NCBI RefSeq assembly: GCF_022808645.1
Contig: NZ_JAKZKT010000003.1
Location: 114,676-178,675, forward strand
Reading direction: 5' to 3'
DNA from: Bacillus litorisediminis
GTDB lineage: Bacteria; Bacillota; Bacilli; Bacillales; JC228
Length of the DNA: 64,000 nucleotides
Shown one piece after another: positions 9,104-17,176 of this stretch. Position numbers and translations under genes: made by a program. Under the pieces are notes generated by a model. That model did not search any database. It had not been told where the DNA came from and saw only the letters and a list, made by a program, of their open reading frames with translations. The number at the start of each line of letters is the position of its first letter. Position 1 is the stretch's first letter.

Positions 9104-10102
9104 TTATTTCTGATTTTTGGGAGAATATTCAGGTGCTACTACTTCCTGATTAATAAGGTTTGGCGGTATTTTCCCCTCGAGCCCGGACCTGATATTTTCT
9201 GCTGCTAATTCAGCCATTTTATCGCGTGTTTCCTTTGTCGCCGAGCCGATATGCGGCACTGTTACCACATTTTCAAAGGAAAGGAGCGGATGATCTGAAG
9301 CCACAGGTTCTTTGGCATATACATCTAACGCCGCTCCCCGAATCAGCCCCTGTCTCAGGGCTTCTACCAAATCTTCTTCTATCACTGTTTCTCCTCTTGA
9401 ACCATTTACAAAAATGGCAGACTTTTTCATTAAGGAAAATTCCCGGAGTCCGATGAACCCCTCTGTTTCTTTCGTTAACGGCGTCATAAGGACGACAAAA
9501 TCAGATTGCATGAGAAGGTCATCCAGCGTACAGTACACGGCTCCGTATTTCTCTTCAGCCTCACGTTTACGGTTCCGGTTATAATATAGAACATTCATGT
9601 CAAAGCCGAAACGGGCACGTTTTGCAATCGCTTCGCCAATCCTTCCCATACCGATTATCCCAATCGTTTTATGATGGACATCGATTCCAAAAAGCTCTTC
9701 AGTGATGTGCTTAACCCATTTTCCCTCTTTTACAAATCGGTCGAGTTCGGAAACCCGTCTTGCTGCTGCCATTAAAATCGCAAACATCGTATCCGCGGTT
9801 GTGTCAGTCAGAACATCCGGTGTATTGGTTGCCATAATTCCTCTTTTGGTTAATGCCTCGATATCTAAATTGTTATAGCCAACAGAAATATTCGATACAA
9901 TTTTTAATTGGGGAGCTTTTTTTAAAAGATGCTGATCTGCTTTTTTTGGACCTAAAAGTCCATCTGCTTCCGCCAAACGCTTTAAAAAGTCAGGATTATC
10001 AAGTTCCTCCCCATCCGGATAATAGGAAACTTGATACTGACTTTCGAGTTCATCCAAAATGGCTTCAGGTACCTTTTTACAAATAACAAGATTTTTAGCC
10101 AA
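9104..10102 (-). CDS. D-2-hydroxyacid dehydrogenase (glycerate/glyoxylate reductase type)
   Basis: 332 residues. The NAD(P)-binding GIIGMGRIGEAIAKRA lies near residue 148. The catalytic triad of the family is present: Arg in VNGSRGETV (near 235), Glu in the following DVYAKEPV block and His in VPHIGSATKETR (near 285). Relatives (YvcT, GyaR, GhrB) interconvert glyoxylate/hydroxypyruvate and glycolate/D-glycerate, or 2-ketogluconate. It follows the SDR gene by 21 bases in a minus-strand run with FAH and Ldh-family genes, implying a role in 2-oxoacid handling. Exact substrate is unknown. Confidence 0.88.
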   Translation of the reverse strand: MAKNLVICKKVPEAILDELESQYQVSYYPDGEELDNPDFLKRLAEADGLLGPKKADQHLLKKAPQLKIVSNISVGYNNLDIEALTKRGIMATNTPDVLTDTTADTMFAILMAAARRVSELDRFVKEGKWVKHITEELFGIDVHHKTIGIIGMGRIGEAIAKRARFGFDMNVLYYNRNRKREAEEKYGAVYCTLDDLLMQSDFVVLMTPLTKETEGFIGLREFSLMKKSAIFVNGSRGETVIEEDLVEALRQGLIRGAALDVYAKEPVASDHPLLSFENVVTVPHIGSATKETRDKMAELAAENIRSGLEGKIPPNLINQEVVAPEYSPKNQK

Positions 10103-10123
10103 ACGTATAAAGCCTCCTGACCT

Positions 10124-10915
10124 TTATAATGCTTTTACTAATCCCCCATCTACGACAAACGATTGCCCGGTTACATATGTATTCGCACCAGATGCCAGGA
10201 ACACAGCCATCTTCGCAAATTCTTCAGGCTGACCATAACGGCCAATCGGGATAGACTTTTCAGTTTGTGCTTTTAACTCTTCATAAGATACACCAAGCTG
10301 TTTTGCACGAATTTCATCCAGCTCAGCGACACGATCGGTTGCAATCCGTCCGGGGCCGACCGTGTTAATTAAAATATTATCCTTGGCCAGCTCCTGTGAG
10401 AGACTTTTCGAAAGACCCACAATCCCCGCACGGAATGTATTGGAAAGAATTAAGTTATCCAATGTTTGCTTTATAGATGAGGATGCAAAATTAACAATCC
10501 GTCCTGCTCCCGACTTTCTCATATAAGGTAAACATTCGCGAATAAGACGAATAAAGCTTAACAAATTCAATTCATATGCTTTTTGCCAATCCTCATCTGA
10601 AAATTTATCAAATCCTCCTGCTGGCGGCCCCCCGGCGTTGTTAATTAAAACATCCACTGTTCCATTCCATTGCACCGCCGTTTCGACTAGACGTTTAATA
10701 GAAGCCGAATCTGTAATATCACACACGGCATAGCGAACCTGTTCATTTCCTGTTTCTTTTTTAATTTCTTCCACTACAATCTCTAATTCTTCTTTATTCC
10801 GGCTGCTAATTAAAACATGGGCTCCCTCTTCGGCAAATTGTTTAGCTGTTGCCTTTCCAAGCCCTTTACTTGCCGCAGTTACAATCACCGATTTTCCTTT
10901 TAGTTGTAAATCCAT
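10124..10915 (-). CDS. Atypical short-chain dehydrogenase lacking the YxxxK motif
   Basis: 263 residues from the ATG at 10915, chosen because GGAGG lies just upstream; a longer reading from a TTG would put that RBS inside the gene. The SDR fold is clear: VTAASKGLGKATA (cofactor loop), INNAGGPPAGGF near residue 85 and the C-terminal VTGQSFVVDGGLVKAL. Where family members have Tyr-x-x-x-Lys, this protein reads SNTFR before AGIVGLSKS, so both catalytic residues are missing. Such BKR-like atypical SDRs are known, but their reactions are not. It lies between the FAH and hydroxyacid dehydrogenase genes. Confidence 0.85.
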   Translation of the reverse strand: MDLQLKGKSVIVTAASKGLGKATAKQFAEEGAHVLISSRNKEELEIVVEEIKKETGNEQVRYAVCDITDSASIKRLVETAVQWNGTVDVLINNAGGPPAGGFDKFSDEDWQKAYELNLLSFIRLIRECLPYMRKSGAGRIVNFASSSIKQTLDNLILSNTFRAGIVGLSKSLSQELAKDNILINTVGPGRIATDRVAELDEIRAKQLGVSYEELKAQTEKSIPIGRYGQPEEFAKMAVFLASGANTYVTGQSFVVDGGLVKAL

Positions 10916-10935
10916 TTGATTTTCCTCCAAAAAAG

Positions 10936-11802
10936 TTATTTTTTAAGATCCTTTACAGGGTTGGATAATGCAGTAAATCCATCAATTTCACAAGCTACCA
11001 CGTCTCCATCCCGAATAACGACAGCTCCTGGTGTTCCGGTTGAGATAATATCTCCCGGAAGCAGAGTCATTACTTTTGAATGGAAGGATACTAGATACCA
11101 TGGACGAAAAGTCATATTCGAAACGACGTTTTTCCGGTGTAACGACCCGTTTATTACCGTAGAAACCTCTAAGCTGTTGACATCCTCTACCTCATCCGTT
11201 GTAACAAGCTCTGGTCCGAAGCTGAAAAACGTATCAAAGCTTTTGGAACGAGTTAAATAACGCGGATTCCTTTGCAAAATATCCTCAGCTGTCATATCGA
11301 TAATCGTTGTGTAGCCGGCCACATAATGGATTGCATCTTCTTCAGATACGTTTTTACACTCTTTACCGATGATGATTCCCAACTCCGATTCAGCTGTGGT
11401 CCGCTCTGATTGATGAGGAATCAAAATCGTATCATCAGGTCCGATAATCGCGGTGTCCGGCTTCATGAAGCTTGCCGGTTCTGTGTTAGGTGCTACTTCA
11501 CTGAGATCAGCCGCATGCTCCACATAATTTAGTCCGATTCCCCAAATTTTGCGCGGGTGGCGATACAAAGGACCAAATGTGACCTCCTCTTTTGCCAAAC
11601 CTTCAACTTTTTCAAGGTCGCTTTTACTAGTCGAATACCAATCTCTTAATTCATTTAGCTGGCCTGATTGAATCAGTTCAAATAGATTTGTTTTCCAGGC
11701 ATGACCAAGGACTTCATTCACTTTTTCTATTACATATACTTTTTCATCTGCAACAATCGCCGCTTTTTCTGCGCCATCTGTTTTTACTGTACCTAATCTC
11801 AT
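10936..11802 (-). CDS. Fumarylacetoacetate hydrolase-family protein
   Basis: 288 residues. A short N-terminal domain precedes the FAH catalytic core: IWGIGLNYVEHAADL near residue 78, ASFMKPDTAIIG near 100, the metal-binding AESELGIIIGKEC near 125 and the DMTAEDILQRNPRYLTRSKSFDTF block near 155. The core ends with LLPGDIISTGTPGAV. The usual His of HxExE is replaced (TTAESE). Members hydrolyse acylpyruvates, decarboxylate oxaloacetate-like acids or act on lyase substrates. It follows the Ldh-family gene with a cre site between them, and the SDR gene follows 20 bases later. Confidence 0.86.
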   Translation of the reverse strand: MRLGTVKTDGAEKAAIVADEKVYVIEKVNEVLGHAWKTNLFELIQSGQLNELRDWYSTSKSDLEKVEGLAKEEVTFGPLYRHPRKIWGIGLNYVEHAADLSEVAPNTEPASFMKPDTAIIGPDDTILIPHQSERTTAESELGIIIGKECKNVSEEDAIHYVAGYTTIIDMTAEDILQRNPRYLTRSKSFDTFFSFGPELVTTDEVEDVNSLEVSTVINGSLHRKNVVSNMTFRPWYLVSFHSKVMTLLPGDIISTGTPGAVVIRDGDVVACEIDGFTALSNPVKDLKK

Positions 11803-11855
11803 CTGAAGTTCTCCTTTATTGATTAATTTTACCCGATTGCCAAATCATGTCTATT

Positions 11856-11871
11856 GTATAACGCTTTCATT
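11856..11871 (-). promoter_or_regulatory. cre site upstream of the FAH gene
   Basis: The reverse strand reads AATGAAAGCGTTATAC, a good match to WTGAAARCGYTTWNN. It lies 55 bases before the FAH start and 30 bases after the Ldh-family stop. A weak promoter (TAGACA, 16 bases, TAAAAT) can be drawn just downstream. Repression by CcpA in glucose is the natural reading. Confidence 0.6.
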
Positions 11872-11902
11872 TTCGTGAGCACCGGATCTGAATAAATAAA
11901 GC

Positions 11903-12982
11903 TTATACGGTGCCCCTATTAAACACTTCCCGATATTTTTCCGTTGAAACCCCATATTTTTGACTGATAGATAATAGGTTGTCGATAACCTCAGATGTAA
12001 GCGGGATTCCTTCTGCTTTTCTTGTCTGTTCCAGTTCTAATTGAATTTCACCAGGCAAATAAATTCTCTCCACACCATCCATTTTTTTAACCTGGCGGAT
12101 TTCCTCAATAATCCGATCCATTCGCTGTTTAAATTGGGATAAATCCTCAAATAAGTCTGCCCTCATGACAAAGAAAAACTGACCTACATTTTGTTCATTT
12201 TCAAAGTCTTCAAATAAACTGCCGATATAAGGCCCGTAAGCTGCACCAGTAAATAGACCTGATAAAATTTCGACTAAAAAGGCAATCCCATATCCTTTTG
12301 GACCGCCGCTTGGTAAAATTAAGCCCTCCAGCGCCTCATTGGGATCGGTTGTTTCCCTGCCATCTTTGGTAATGGCCCATCCTAGCGGAATTTTCTTGTT
12401 TTCCTGCTGGGCTAATACAATTTTCCCTTTTGCCACAACCGTCGTCGCCATATCAAAAATAATATTGAATTGATCACCTGCAGGAATTCCGTAAGAAATC
12501 GGATTCGTTCCAAAGAAAATTTCCCTGCCGCCCCATGGTGCCATGGAGGAAGGCGCATTTGTGGTCGCAAGTGCAATACAGTCTTGATCAGCCGCATAGC
12601 TTGTATAGGCAGCCAGCATCCCCGCATGATTAGATCGTTTAATTCCGACAATTCCAACGTCCGACTGTTTTGCCTTCTCTACCGCTAACTGAATCCCCAT
12701 GGTAGCAAGCGGGATTCCCATGCTGTTGCAACCATCAATCAAAACACTTACAGGCGTTTCTTTCAATCTATTATATTGGAAATCTTTATTGACAATCCCC
12801 TTTTCCAGCCGCTTCGTATAAATATCAACTTTACTGACTCCGTGAGAATCGACTCCACGCAAATTCGCTAATACAAGATGCTCTGCGATCGTTTTCGCTT
12901 GTTCCCCGTCCATTCCAGCAGCTGTAAAAATCTCGATTATCCATTCCGTTAGCCTATCTTTCTCCATCCTTATTGTCGTCAA
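11903..12982 (-). CDS. Ldh-family (malate/L-lactate/ureidoglycolate-type) dehydrogenase
   Basis: 359 residues. The family's marks are ANLRGVDSHGVSKVD (catalytic His, near residue 46), KRSNHAGMLAAYTSYAA (near 118), APWGGREIFFGTNPISYGIP and GPKGYGIAFLVEILSGLFTGAAYG (near 230). The family reduces 2-oxoacids with NAD(P)H through a fold unrelated to classical LDH. The TTG start at 12982 is preferred because GAGGG lies 6 bases before it; an ATG five codons on lacks as good a site. It is the first gene of an Ldh-FAH-SDR-hydroxyacid dehydrogenase run, with a strong promoter at 13094-13122. Confidence 0.87.
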   Translation of the reverse strand: MTTIRMEKDRLTEWIIEIFTAAGMDGEQAKTIAEHLVLANLRGVDSHGVSKVDIYTKRLEKGIVNKDFQYNRLKETPVSVLIDGCNSMGIPLATMGIQLAVEKAKQSDVGIVGIKRSNHAGMLAAYTSYAADQDCIALATTNAPSSMAPWGGREIFFGTNPISYGIPAGDQFNIIFDMATTVVAKGKIVLAQQENKKIPLGWAITKDGRETTDPNEALEGLILPSGGPKGYGIAFLVEILSGLFTGAAYGPYIGSLFEDFENEQNVGQFFFVMRADLFEDLSQFKQRMDRIIEEIRQVKKMDGVERIYLPGEIQLELEQTRKAEGIPLTSEVIDNLLSISQKYGVSTEKYREVFNRGTV

Positions 12983-13093
12983 GGTTGTCCCTCATTCCTT
13001 ATGTATTTGATTGTAAAAAGAGACTAAAAGATTATTACTTTATTACAGAATCCAGGTAATTAATCAAAAAATTCTCCCTTTTCGATAATTTAA

Positions 13094-13122
13094 ATTATAT
13101 AGACTTCCTATTTATTTATCAA
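13094..13122 (-). promoter_or_regulatory. SigA promoter of the Ldh-family operon
   Basis: Reverse strand TTGATA (13117-13122), 17-base spacer, TATAAT (13094-13099). It points to the Ldh-family start at 12982. The palindrome at 13155-13186 lies upstream of its -35 box. Confidence 0.75.
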
Positions 13123-13154
13123 ATGACTAGGATATGACTCTCTTACCACAAAGC

Positions 13155-13186
13155 ATCAGTGTATACATAATAATGTATACACTGAT
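13155..13186. promoter_or_regulatory. Perfect 14-bp palindrome, likely regulator site
   Basis: Arms of 14 bases (ATCAGTGTATACAT and its exact complement) flank AATA. No T tract follows on either strand, so it is a weak terminator candidate for the CoA-transferase gene ending at 13198. The core TGTATACA recurs in the operator-like site at 22834-22852 and resembles FCD-type GntR targets, and a GntR gene lies at 16364-17047. Confidence 0.55.
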
Positions 13187-13197
13187 ACGTTAAAAAA

Positions 13198-14415
13198 TTA
13201 AAAGAAGGCTTTTACTTCTTCCTCGGCTGCAGATATCGCTTTACAATCCACCAGTTTTACTATCTCCTCTTTCCTTAATCTCAGTTTTTCCTTTAATACT
13301 TCAATTGTATGTTCTCCAAGTAAAGGAGGATGTAAATCAATTGAACCAGGTGTCTCTGAAAATTTAACGGGAATTCCGGTCATTTTGATTGTACCAGCCT
13401 TAGGATGATCTACCTCTATTAGCTGCTTTCTTGCTAGCACGTGAGGATCTTTGAATATTTCTTCAAATGTTAAAACCGGACCGCATGGCACGCCAGCATT
13501 TTCAAAGATTTCAATCCAGTCCTTTGTAGATTTTTTTATAAATAGATCCTGTAAATAGGATATTAGTTCTTTCCTGTTTACAATACGCTCTTTATTCGTT
13601 TTATATTTTGGATAAAAAGCTAATTCAGGGTTGCCGATGGCTGTACAAAACTTTTGCCATAACCCTTCGTTTCCTACCGCGATATTAAAATATCCATCTG
13701 CTGATTTAAATAATTGATAAGGAACAATATTTGGATGTGCCCCTCCATGTGGCTTAGGATTCTCTCCGCTTGCAAAATAGTTACCTGCTAAGTAGGTTTG
13801 CCAAGAAATAATCGTATCTAAAAGCGATACATCAACCCATTGCCCCATGCCCGTATGCTGCCGTGCCAGCAATGCACTTTGAATCCCAATAATGGCCCAC
13901 ATTCCAGCCCCGATATCAGCTACTGAAAAACCTACTTTTACTGGAGGCTGACCCGGTTCCCCGGTTACACTAGTTAATCCGCCCATTCCTTGTGCAATGA
14001 CATCGTATCCAGGCTTATTAGAATATGGGCCGGTCTGGCCATACCCTGATATAGATGCCAGAATTATTTTTGGATTGGCTGATTTTAGAATGTTATAGTC
14101 AATTTTTAATCGTTTTAGTGTACCTGGTCTAAAGTTTTCAACGACTACGTCAGCATCTTTCACCAAATCCAGGAAAATTTCTCTTCCCTCTTCTGTTTTT
14201 AAATTGATGACGATACTTTTCTTATTTCGGTTGATGCTTAAAAAATAAGCACTTTCTTCCCCGACAAACGGCGGTCCCCATCCTCTCGTATCATCGCCTT
14301 CAGGTGACTCAACTTTTATAACTTCTGCTCCAAAATCCCCTAAAATCATTGTACAAAATGGGCCGCTAAGGATTCTTGACAAATCGATCACTTTAATGCC
14401 ATCTAACGGTTTCAT
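13198..14415 (-). CDS. Class III (CaiB/BaiF-type) CoA-transferase, first copy
   Basis: 405 residues. The family's opening LDGIKVIDLSRILSGPF, the VENFRPGTL segment near residue 92, SISGYGQTGPYS near 121 and VGFSVADIGAGM with the catalytic Asp (residue 167, equivalent to Asp169 of formyl-CoA transferase) are all present. It would move CoA from one carboxylate thioester to another. It is the last gene of a GntR-gammaCA-SLC13-CoA-transferase unit and starts 14 bases after the SLC13 stop, which suggests that the acid brought in by that carrier is activated here. A second, distinct copy lies at 21587. Confidence 0.9.
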   Translation of the reverse strand: MKPLDGIKVIDLSRILSGPFCTMILGDFGAEVIKVESPEGDDTRGWGPPFVGEESAYFLSINRNKKSIVINLKTEEGREIFLDLVKDADVVVENFRPGTLKRLKIDYNILKSANPKIILASISGYGQTGPYSNKPGYDVIAQGMGGLTSVTGEPGQPPVKVGFSVADIGAGMWAIIGIQSALLARQHTGMGQWVDVSLLDTIISWQTYLAGNYFASGENPKPHGGAHPNIVPYQLFKSADGYFNIAVGNEGLWQKFCTAIGNPELAFYPKYKTNKERIVNRKELISYLQDLFIKKSTKDWIEIFENAGVPCGPVLTFEEIFKDPHVLARKQLIEVDHPKAGTIKMTGIPVKFSETPGSIDLHPPLLGEHTIEVLKEKLRLRKEEIVKLVDCKAISAAEEEVKAFF

Positions 14416-14429
14416 TTAAAAATTCCCCC

Positions 14430-15833
14430 TTAGTAAGGATTTAATCCAATGAATGGCCAATAGTAGAAAGCGAATAAAAAAAGGAGCGGAATCGTTATGA
14501 TTATCATGAATATTCCGATAATTAACAGGTCAGCTTTAGAGTATTCCCCTACCGAATAGGTCATTAAATTCGCCGGACTCTGAGAAGGAAGAAAATACCC
14601 AAATGAACAGGTAATAATGACGATTTGGGCTAACCATACTGGGTTAATGGAAAGTACATCAGCCAAACTTATGGTCAGAGGTAAAAAGACAGCTGTTACA
14701 CCTAACATATTTGCAAATCCCAGCCGGAAAATAACGATCATAATGACGACTACTAATGCGGCCCAAAGCGGATTATGAGCCGGGATAAAATCGGCTAAAA
14801 AAGAAGCCATCCAATCGGCGGTTCCATTCGTTTGCATAGCTTCAGCCAACGCATAAGCAGCCCCAAATAAAATAATGATATTCCAGTCAATTTTTGAGTT
14901 AGCCTGTTTCCAAGTTTGGACACCTGTAAATGGAAAACAGCAAAGTAATGCTGAAAACATGGCTACCATTGCAACCGAATAATGATGAATTGATTCTGTG
15001 ATCCAGCCAGTAATCATAATTAAACTAATGATGATTAGCTTGATTTCTGCTTTTTTAATTTTTCCTAATTTCGCCAATTGCATCTCAATATACTTCTTCT
15101 CTGCATTTCCATCATTTTTATGAATTGGAAAACGCCATCGAAGAATAAACAATAGGCTTATAATATAGGCCAGTGCTATTGGAAAATGGACCAATAGCCA
15201 TGTCAGATAATCCCATGAATACCCTGTAAGCGTCTTAATAGCTGAGGCTGCATATACCGAAGAGCTTGAACCTGTAATTAATGAAAAAGACATGATCGAC
15301 GAGGTAAATGTTACACCTAACAGGATATTTTTAGCATAAGATTTTTCCTCGGTTTCCTCTTTAACTACTTCAATCAATCCGAGGCAAACAGGCAAAATCA
15401 TGGCGATCCGTCCCGCTCCTGTTGGAATTAGAAAACTAAGAACGGTCAGAGCAATCATAACTAAAGTAACGCTTGCCCTTCTGCTTCCTTTTACTAACGA
15501 GAATATAAGTAAAGCGATCCGCCGCCCTAACCCTGTATGTTCAAATGCCGCAGCGATAATAAATGTCGCAACTAATAACCAAACAAATGGCTGCGAATAC
15601 CCTTCTAACCCTTCCGAGAAAGGAGCAATTCCAAGTAAGTCTAAATAAAGAATTAATGATAATGATATGATGGGCTGAGGTAAATTTCCAATCGCCCATC
15701 CTGAAAGAGCAAATAGTAAGACTATAAACATCTTTGCGTGATCGAATGGAATATATAAAACTAATATCCAGCTAAATAGATTAATCAACAAAAATATTAC
15801 ATTACTATTTAATAAAAATCGAAGGGGCCACAT
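14430..15833 (-). CDS. SLC13/DASS-family anion:sodium symporter-like permease
   Basis: 467 residues with about 11-12 membrane segments. Recognisable are IPTGAGRIAMILPVCLGLIEVV near residue 140, TGSSSSVYAASA near 195 and QSPANLMTYSVG near 425, corresponding to the two SNT-like substrate loops of the divalent-anion:sodium symporter family. Such carriers move dicarboxylates, citrate or sulfate. Placement between the gammaCA-like gene (3 bases upstream) and the CoA-transferase suggests a carboxylate substrate. The N-terminus is Trp-Pro-rich with no clear GGAGG, so the start is less certain. Confidence 0.82.
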   Translation of the reverse strand: MWPLRFLLNSNVIFLLINLFSWILVLYIPFDHAKMFIVLLFALSGWAIGNLPQPIISLSLILYLDLLGIAPFSEGLEGYSQPFVWLLVATFIIAAAFEHTGLGRRIALLIFSLVKGSRRASVTLVMIALTVLSFLIPTGAGRIAMILPVCLGLIEVVKEETEEKSYAKNILLGVTFTSSIMSFSLITGSSSSVYAASAIKTLTGYSWDYLTWLLVHFPIALAYIISLLFILRWRFPIHKNDGNAEKKYIEMQLAKLGKIKKAEIKLIIISLIMITGWITESIHHYSVAMVAMFSALLCCFPFTGVQTWKQANSKIDWNIIILFGAAYALAEAMQTNGTADWMASFLADFIPAHNPLWAALVVVIMIVIFRLGFANMLGVTAVFLPLTISLADVLSINPVWLAQIVIITCSFGYFLPSQSPANLMTYSVGEYSKADLLIIGIFMIIITIPLLFLFAFYYWPFIGLNPY

Positions 15834-15836
15834 TGA

Positions 15837-16364
15837 TTATCCCTTTTCTGCTAATTCTAAGTTTCTGCTATACATGCTTCCTTTTTGCACATAACTTTCG
15901 GCTCCCCTTTTTAGCCTCTCAACTTGACTCTCCGTTAAATTCTTCATTAATTTTGCGGGCACACCTGCAGCAAGCATTCCTTCTTCGATCACCATTCCTT
16001 CTGTCACTAATGCACCTGCTGCAACTAGTGCTCCTTTTTTAACGATTGCACCATTCAAAATGGCAGCTCCCATTCCGATTAGTGCACCATCTTCAATGAT
16101 ACAGCCATGTATAATCGCATTGTGACCAATTGTAACATCTTGCCCAATCATTGCCGGAAAACCTGGGTCCACGTGAATAATAGCTCCGTCCTGAATGTTT
16201 GAACGCTCTCCGACGGTTATTTGACTGTTATCCCCTCTTAATACAGCATTGAACCAAACAGAAGCTTGATCGGAAATGATGACGTCGCCAATTAGAATAG
16301 CCCCTGGAGCTATGTAGGCATTTTCATGAACCACCGGCTGTTTTTCATGGATCCGGTATAGCAT
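15837..16364 (-). CDS. Gamma-carbonic-anhydrase-like hexapeptide protein (CaiE/PaaY/YrdA type)
   Basis: 175 residues forming a left-handed beta helix of hexapeptide repeats. RGDNSQITVGERSNIQDGAIIHVD and IGHNAIIHGCIIEDGALIGMGA supply the three metal-binding His residues. Proteins of this group accompany CoA-ligase or CoA-transferase pathways (CaiE in carnitine, PaaY in phenylacetate breakdown), PaaY acting as a thioesterase that relieves CoA trapping. The start ATG overlaps the GntR stop as TAATG, so the two are translationally coupled. Confidence 0.87.
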   Translation of the reverse strand: MLYRIHEKQPVVHENAYIAPGAILIGDVIISDQASVWFNAVLRGDNSQITVGERSNIQDGAIIHVDPGFPAMIGQDVTIGHNAIIHGCIIEDGALIGMGAAILNGAIVKKGALVAAGALVTEGMVIEEGMLAAGVPAKLMKNLTESQVERLKRGAESYVQKGSMYSRNLELAEKG

Positions 16365-17047
16365 TAACTATCGCCCTCCTCATCTTTAGGCAGATGATCT
16401 AAATTTCGTTCCGCTGATTGCCAGGCTTTATAAATATGTTCCTCTGCACGTTCTTTAGCTAAAAGAGGATCTTTATTTAAAATCGCTTCGGTGATTCTTA
16501 TATGTTCCTGAAATACTTCATATTTACGTTCCTTGTTAATCCATGAGGTGGATCGGATTAAAGCAATGGGACTCGCTAAAGTTCTCCGCATTTTATCTAG
16601 AATTGCATTATCTGCCAACTGAAAAATATAGGAATGAAAATCATCATTGACATCAACAATCGCTTTATCATCTTCATTTCTTACTTCTGACAATATAGAT
16701 TCCATCTTTTTCATATAATTTTGCAGAATTACCTTTGCCTCTTCAGTTATGTTATTGGCCGCTAACTGAGCACCAAGCCCCTCTAACACCGCTCTAGTTT
16801 GATAGTAATCTTGAATATCCTTCCGTGTCAGTTTTCTGACAAAAACCCCTCTATGAGGTTTCATGGTCACTAGTCCTTCCTCTTCCAGCCGAACAAGTGC
16901 GTCCCTGATTGGAGTTCTGCTGACTTCAAGATCTTCAGACAGTTCTTTTTCCAATAAACGTTGACCGGGCTTATACTTCCCGGCTAAAATATCAGATTTT
17001 ATTTTTTCGTAAGCTGCACCAGTAATTGTTTTTGCCGACAAACTCAT
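16364..17047 (-). CDS. GntR-family regulator, FCD type (first)
   Basis: 227 residues from the ATG at 17047, which has GTGAGG seven bases upstream; an ATG two codons earlier is too close to it. The winged helix covers residues 8-72 (YEKIKSDILAGKYKPGQRL, ELSEDLEVSRTPIRDALVRLEEEGLV) and the FCD ligand domain the remainder, with the metal/ligand residues NDDFHSYIFQLAD and the H of EHIRITEAI. It is the first gene of the unit containing gammaCA, SLC13 and CoA-transferase, so it likely senses the imported acid or its CoA derivative. TGTATACA sites at 13155 and 22834 are candidate targets. Confidence 0.9.
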   Translation of the reverse strand: MSLSAKTITGAAYEKIKSDILAGKYKPGQRLLEKELSEDLEVSRTPIRDALVRLEEEGLVTMKPHRGVFVRKLTRKDIQDYYQTRAVLEGLGAQLAANNITEEAKVILQNYMKKMESILSEVRNEDDKAIVDVNDDFHSYIFQLADNAILDKMRRTLASPIALIRSTSWINKERKYEVFQEHIRITEAILNKDPLLAKERAEEHIYKAWQSAERNLDHLPKDEEGDS

Positions 17048-17176
17048 GATCATACCTCACATTTTCGCTATTTTCTTAGTCATTTTATAGGATTACCTTG
17101 ATGTAATTATAAAGTTTTCAATTCTTTCCTACTAGTATTGTTGAAAAACTATAAACATTGTCATTATTAGCAGGAT

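Noticed and set aside
13155..13186. Palindrome as terminator of the first CoA-transferase
   Set aside because: No T tract follows on the transcribed strand; the TGTATACA core and position favour a regulator site.
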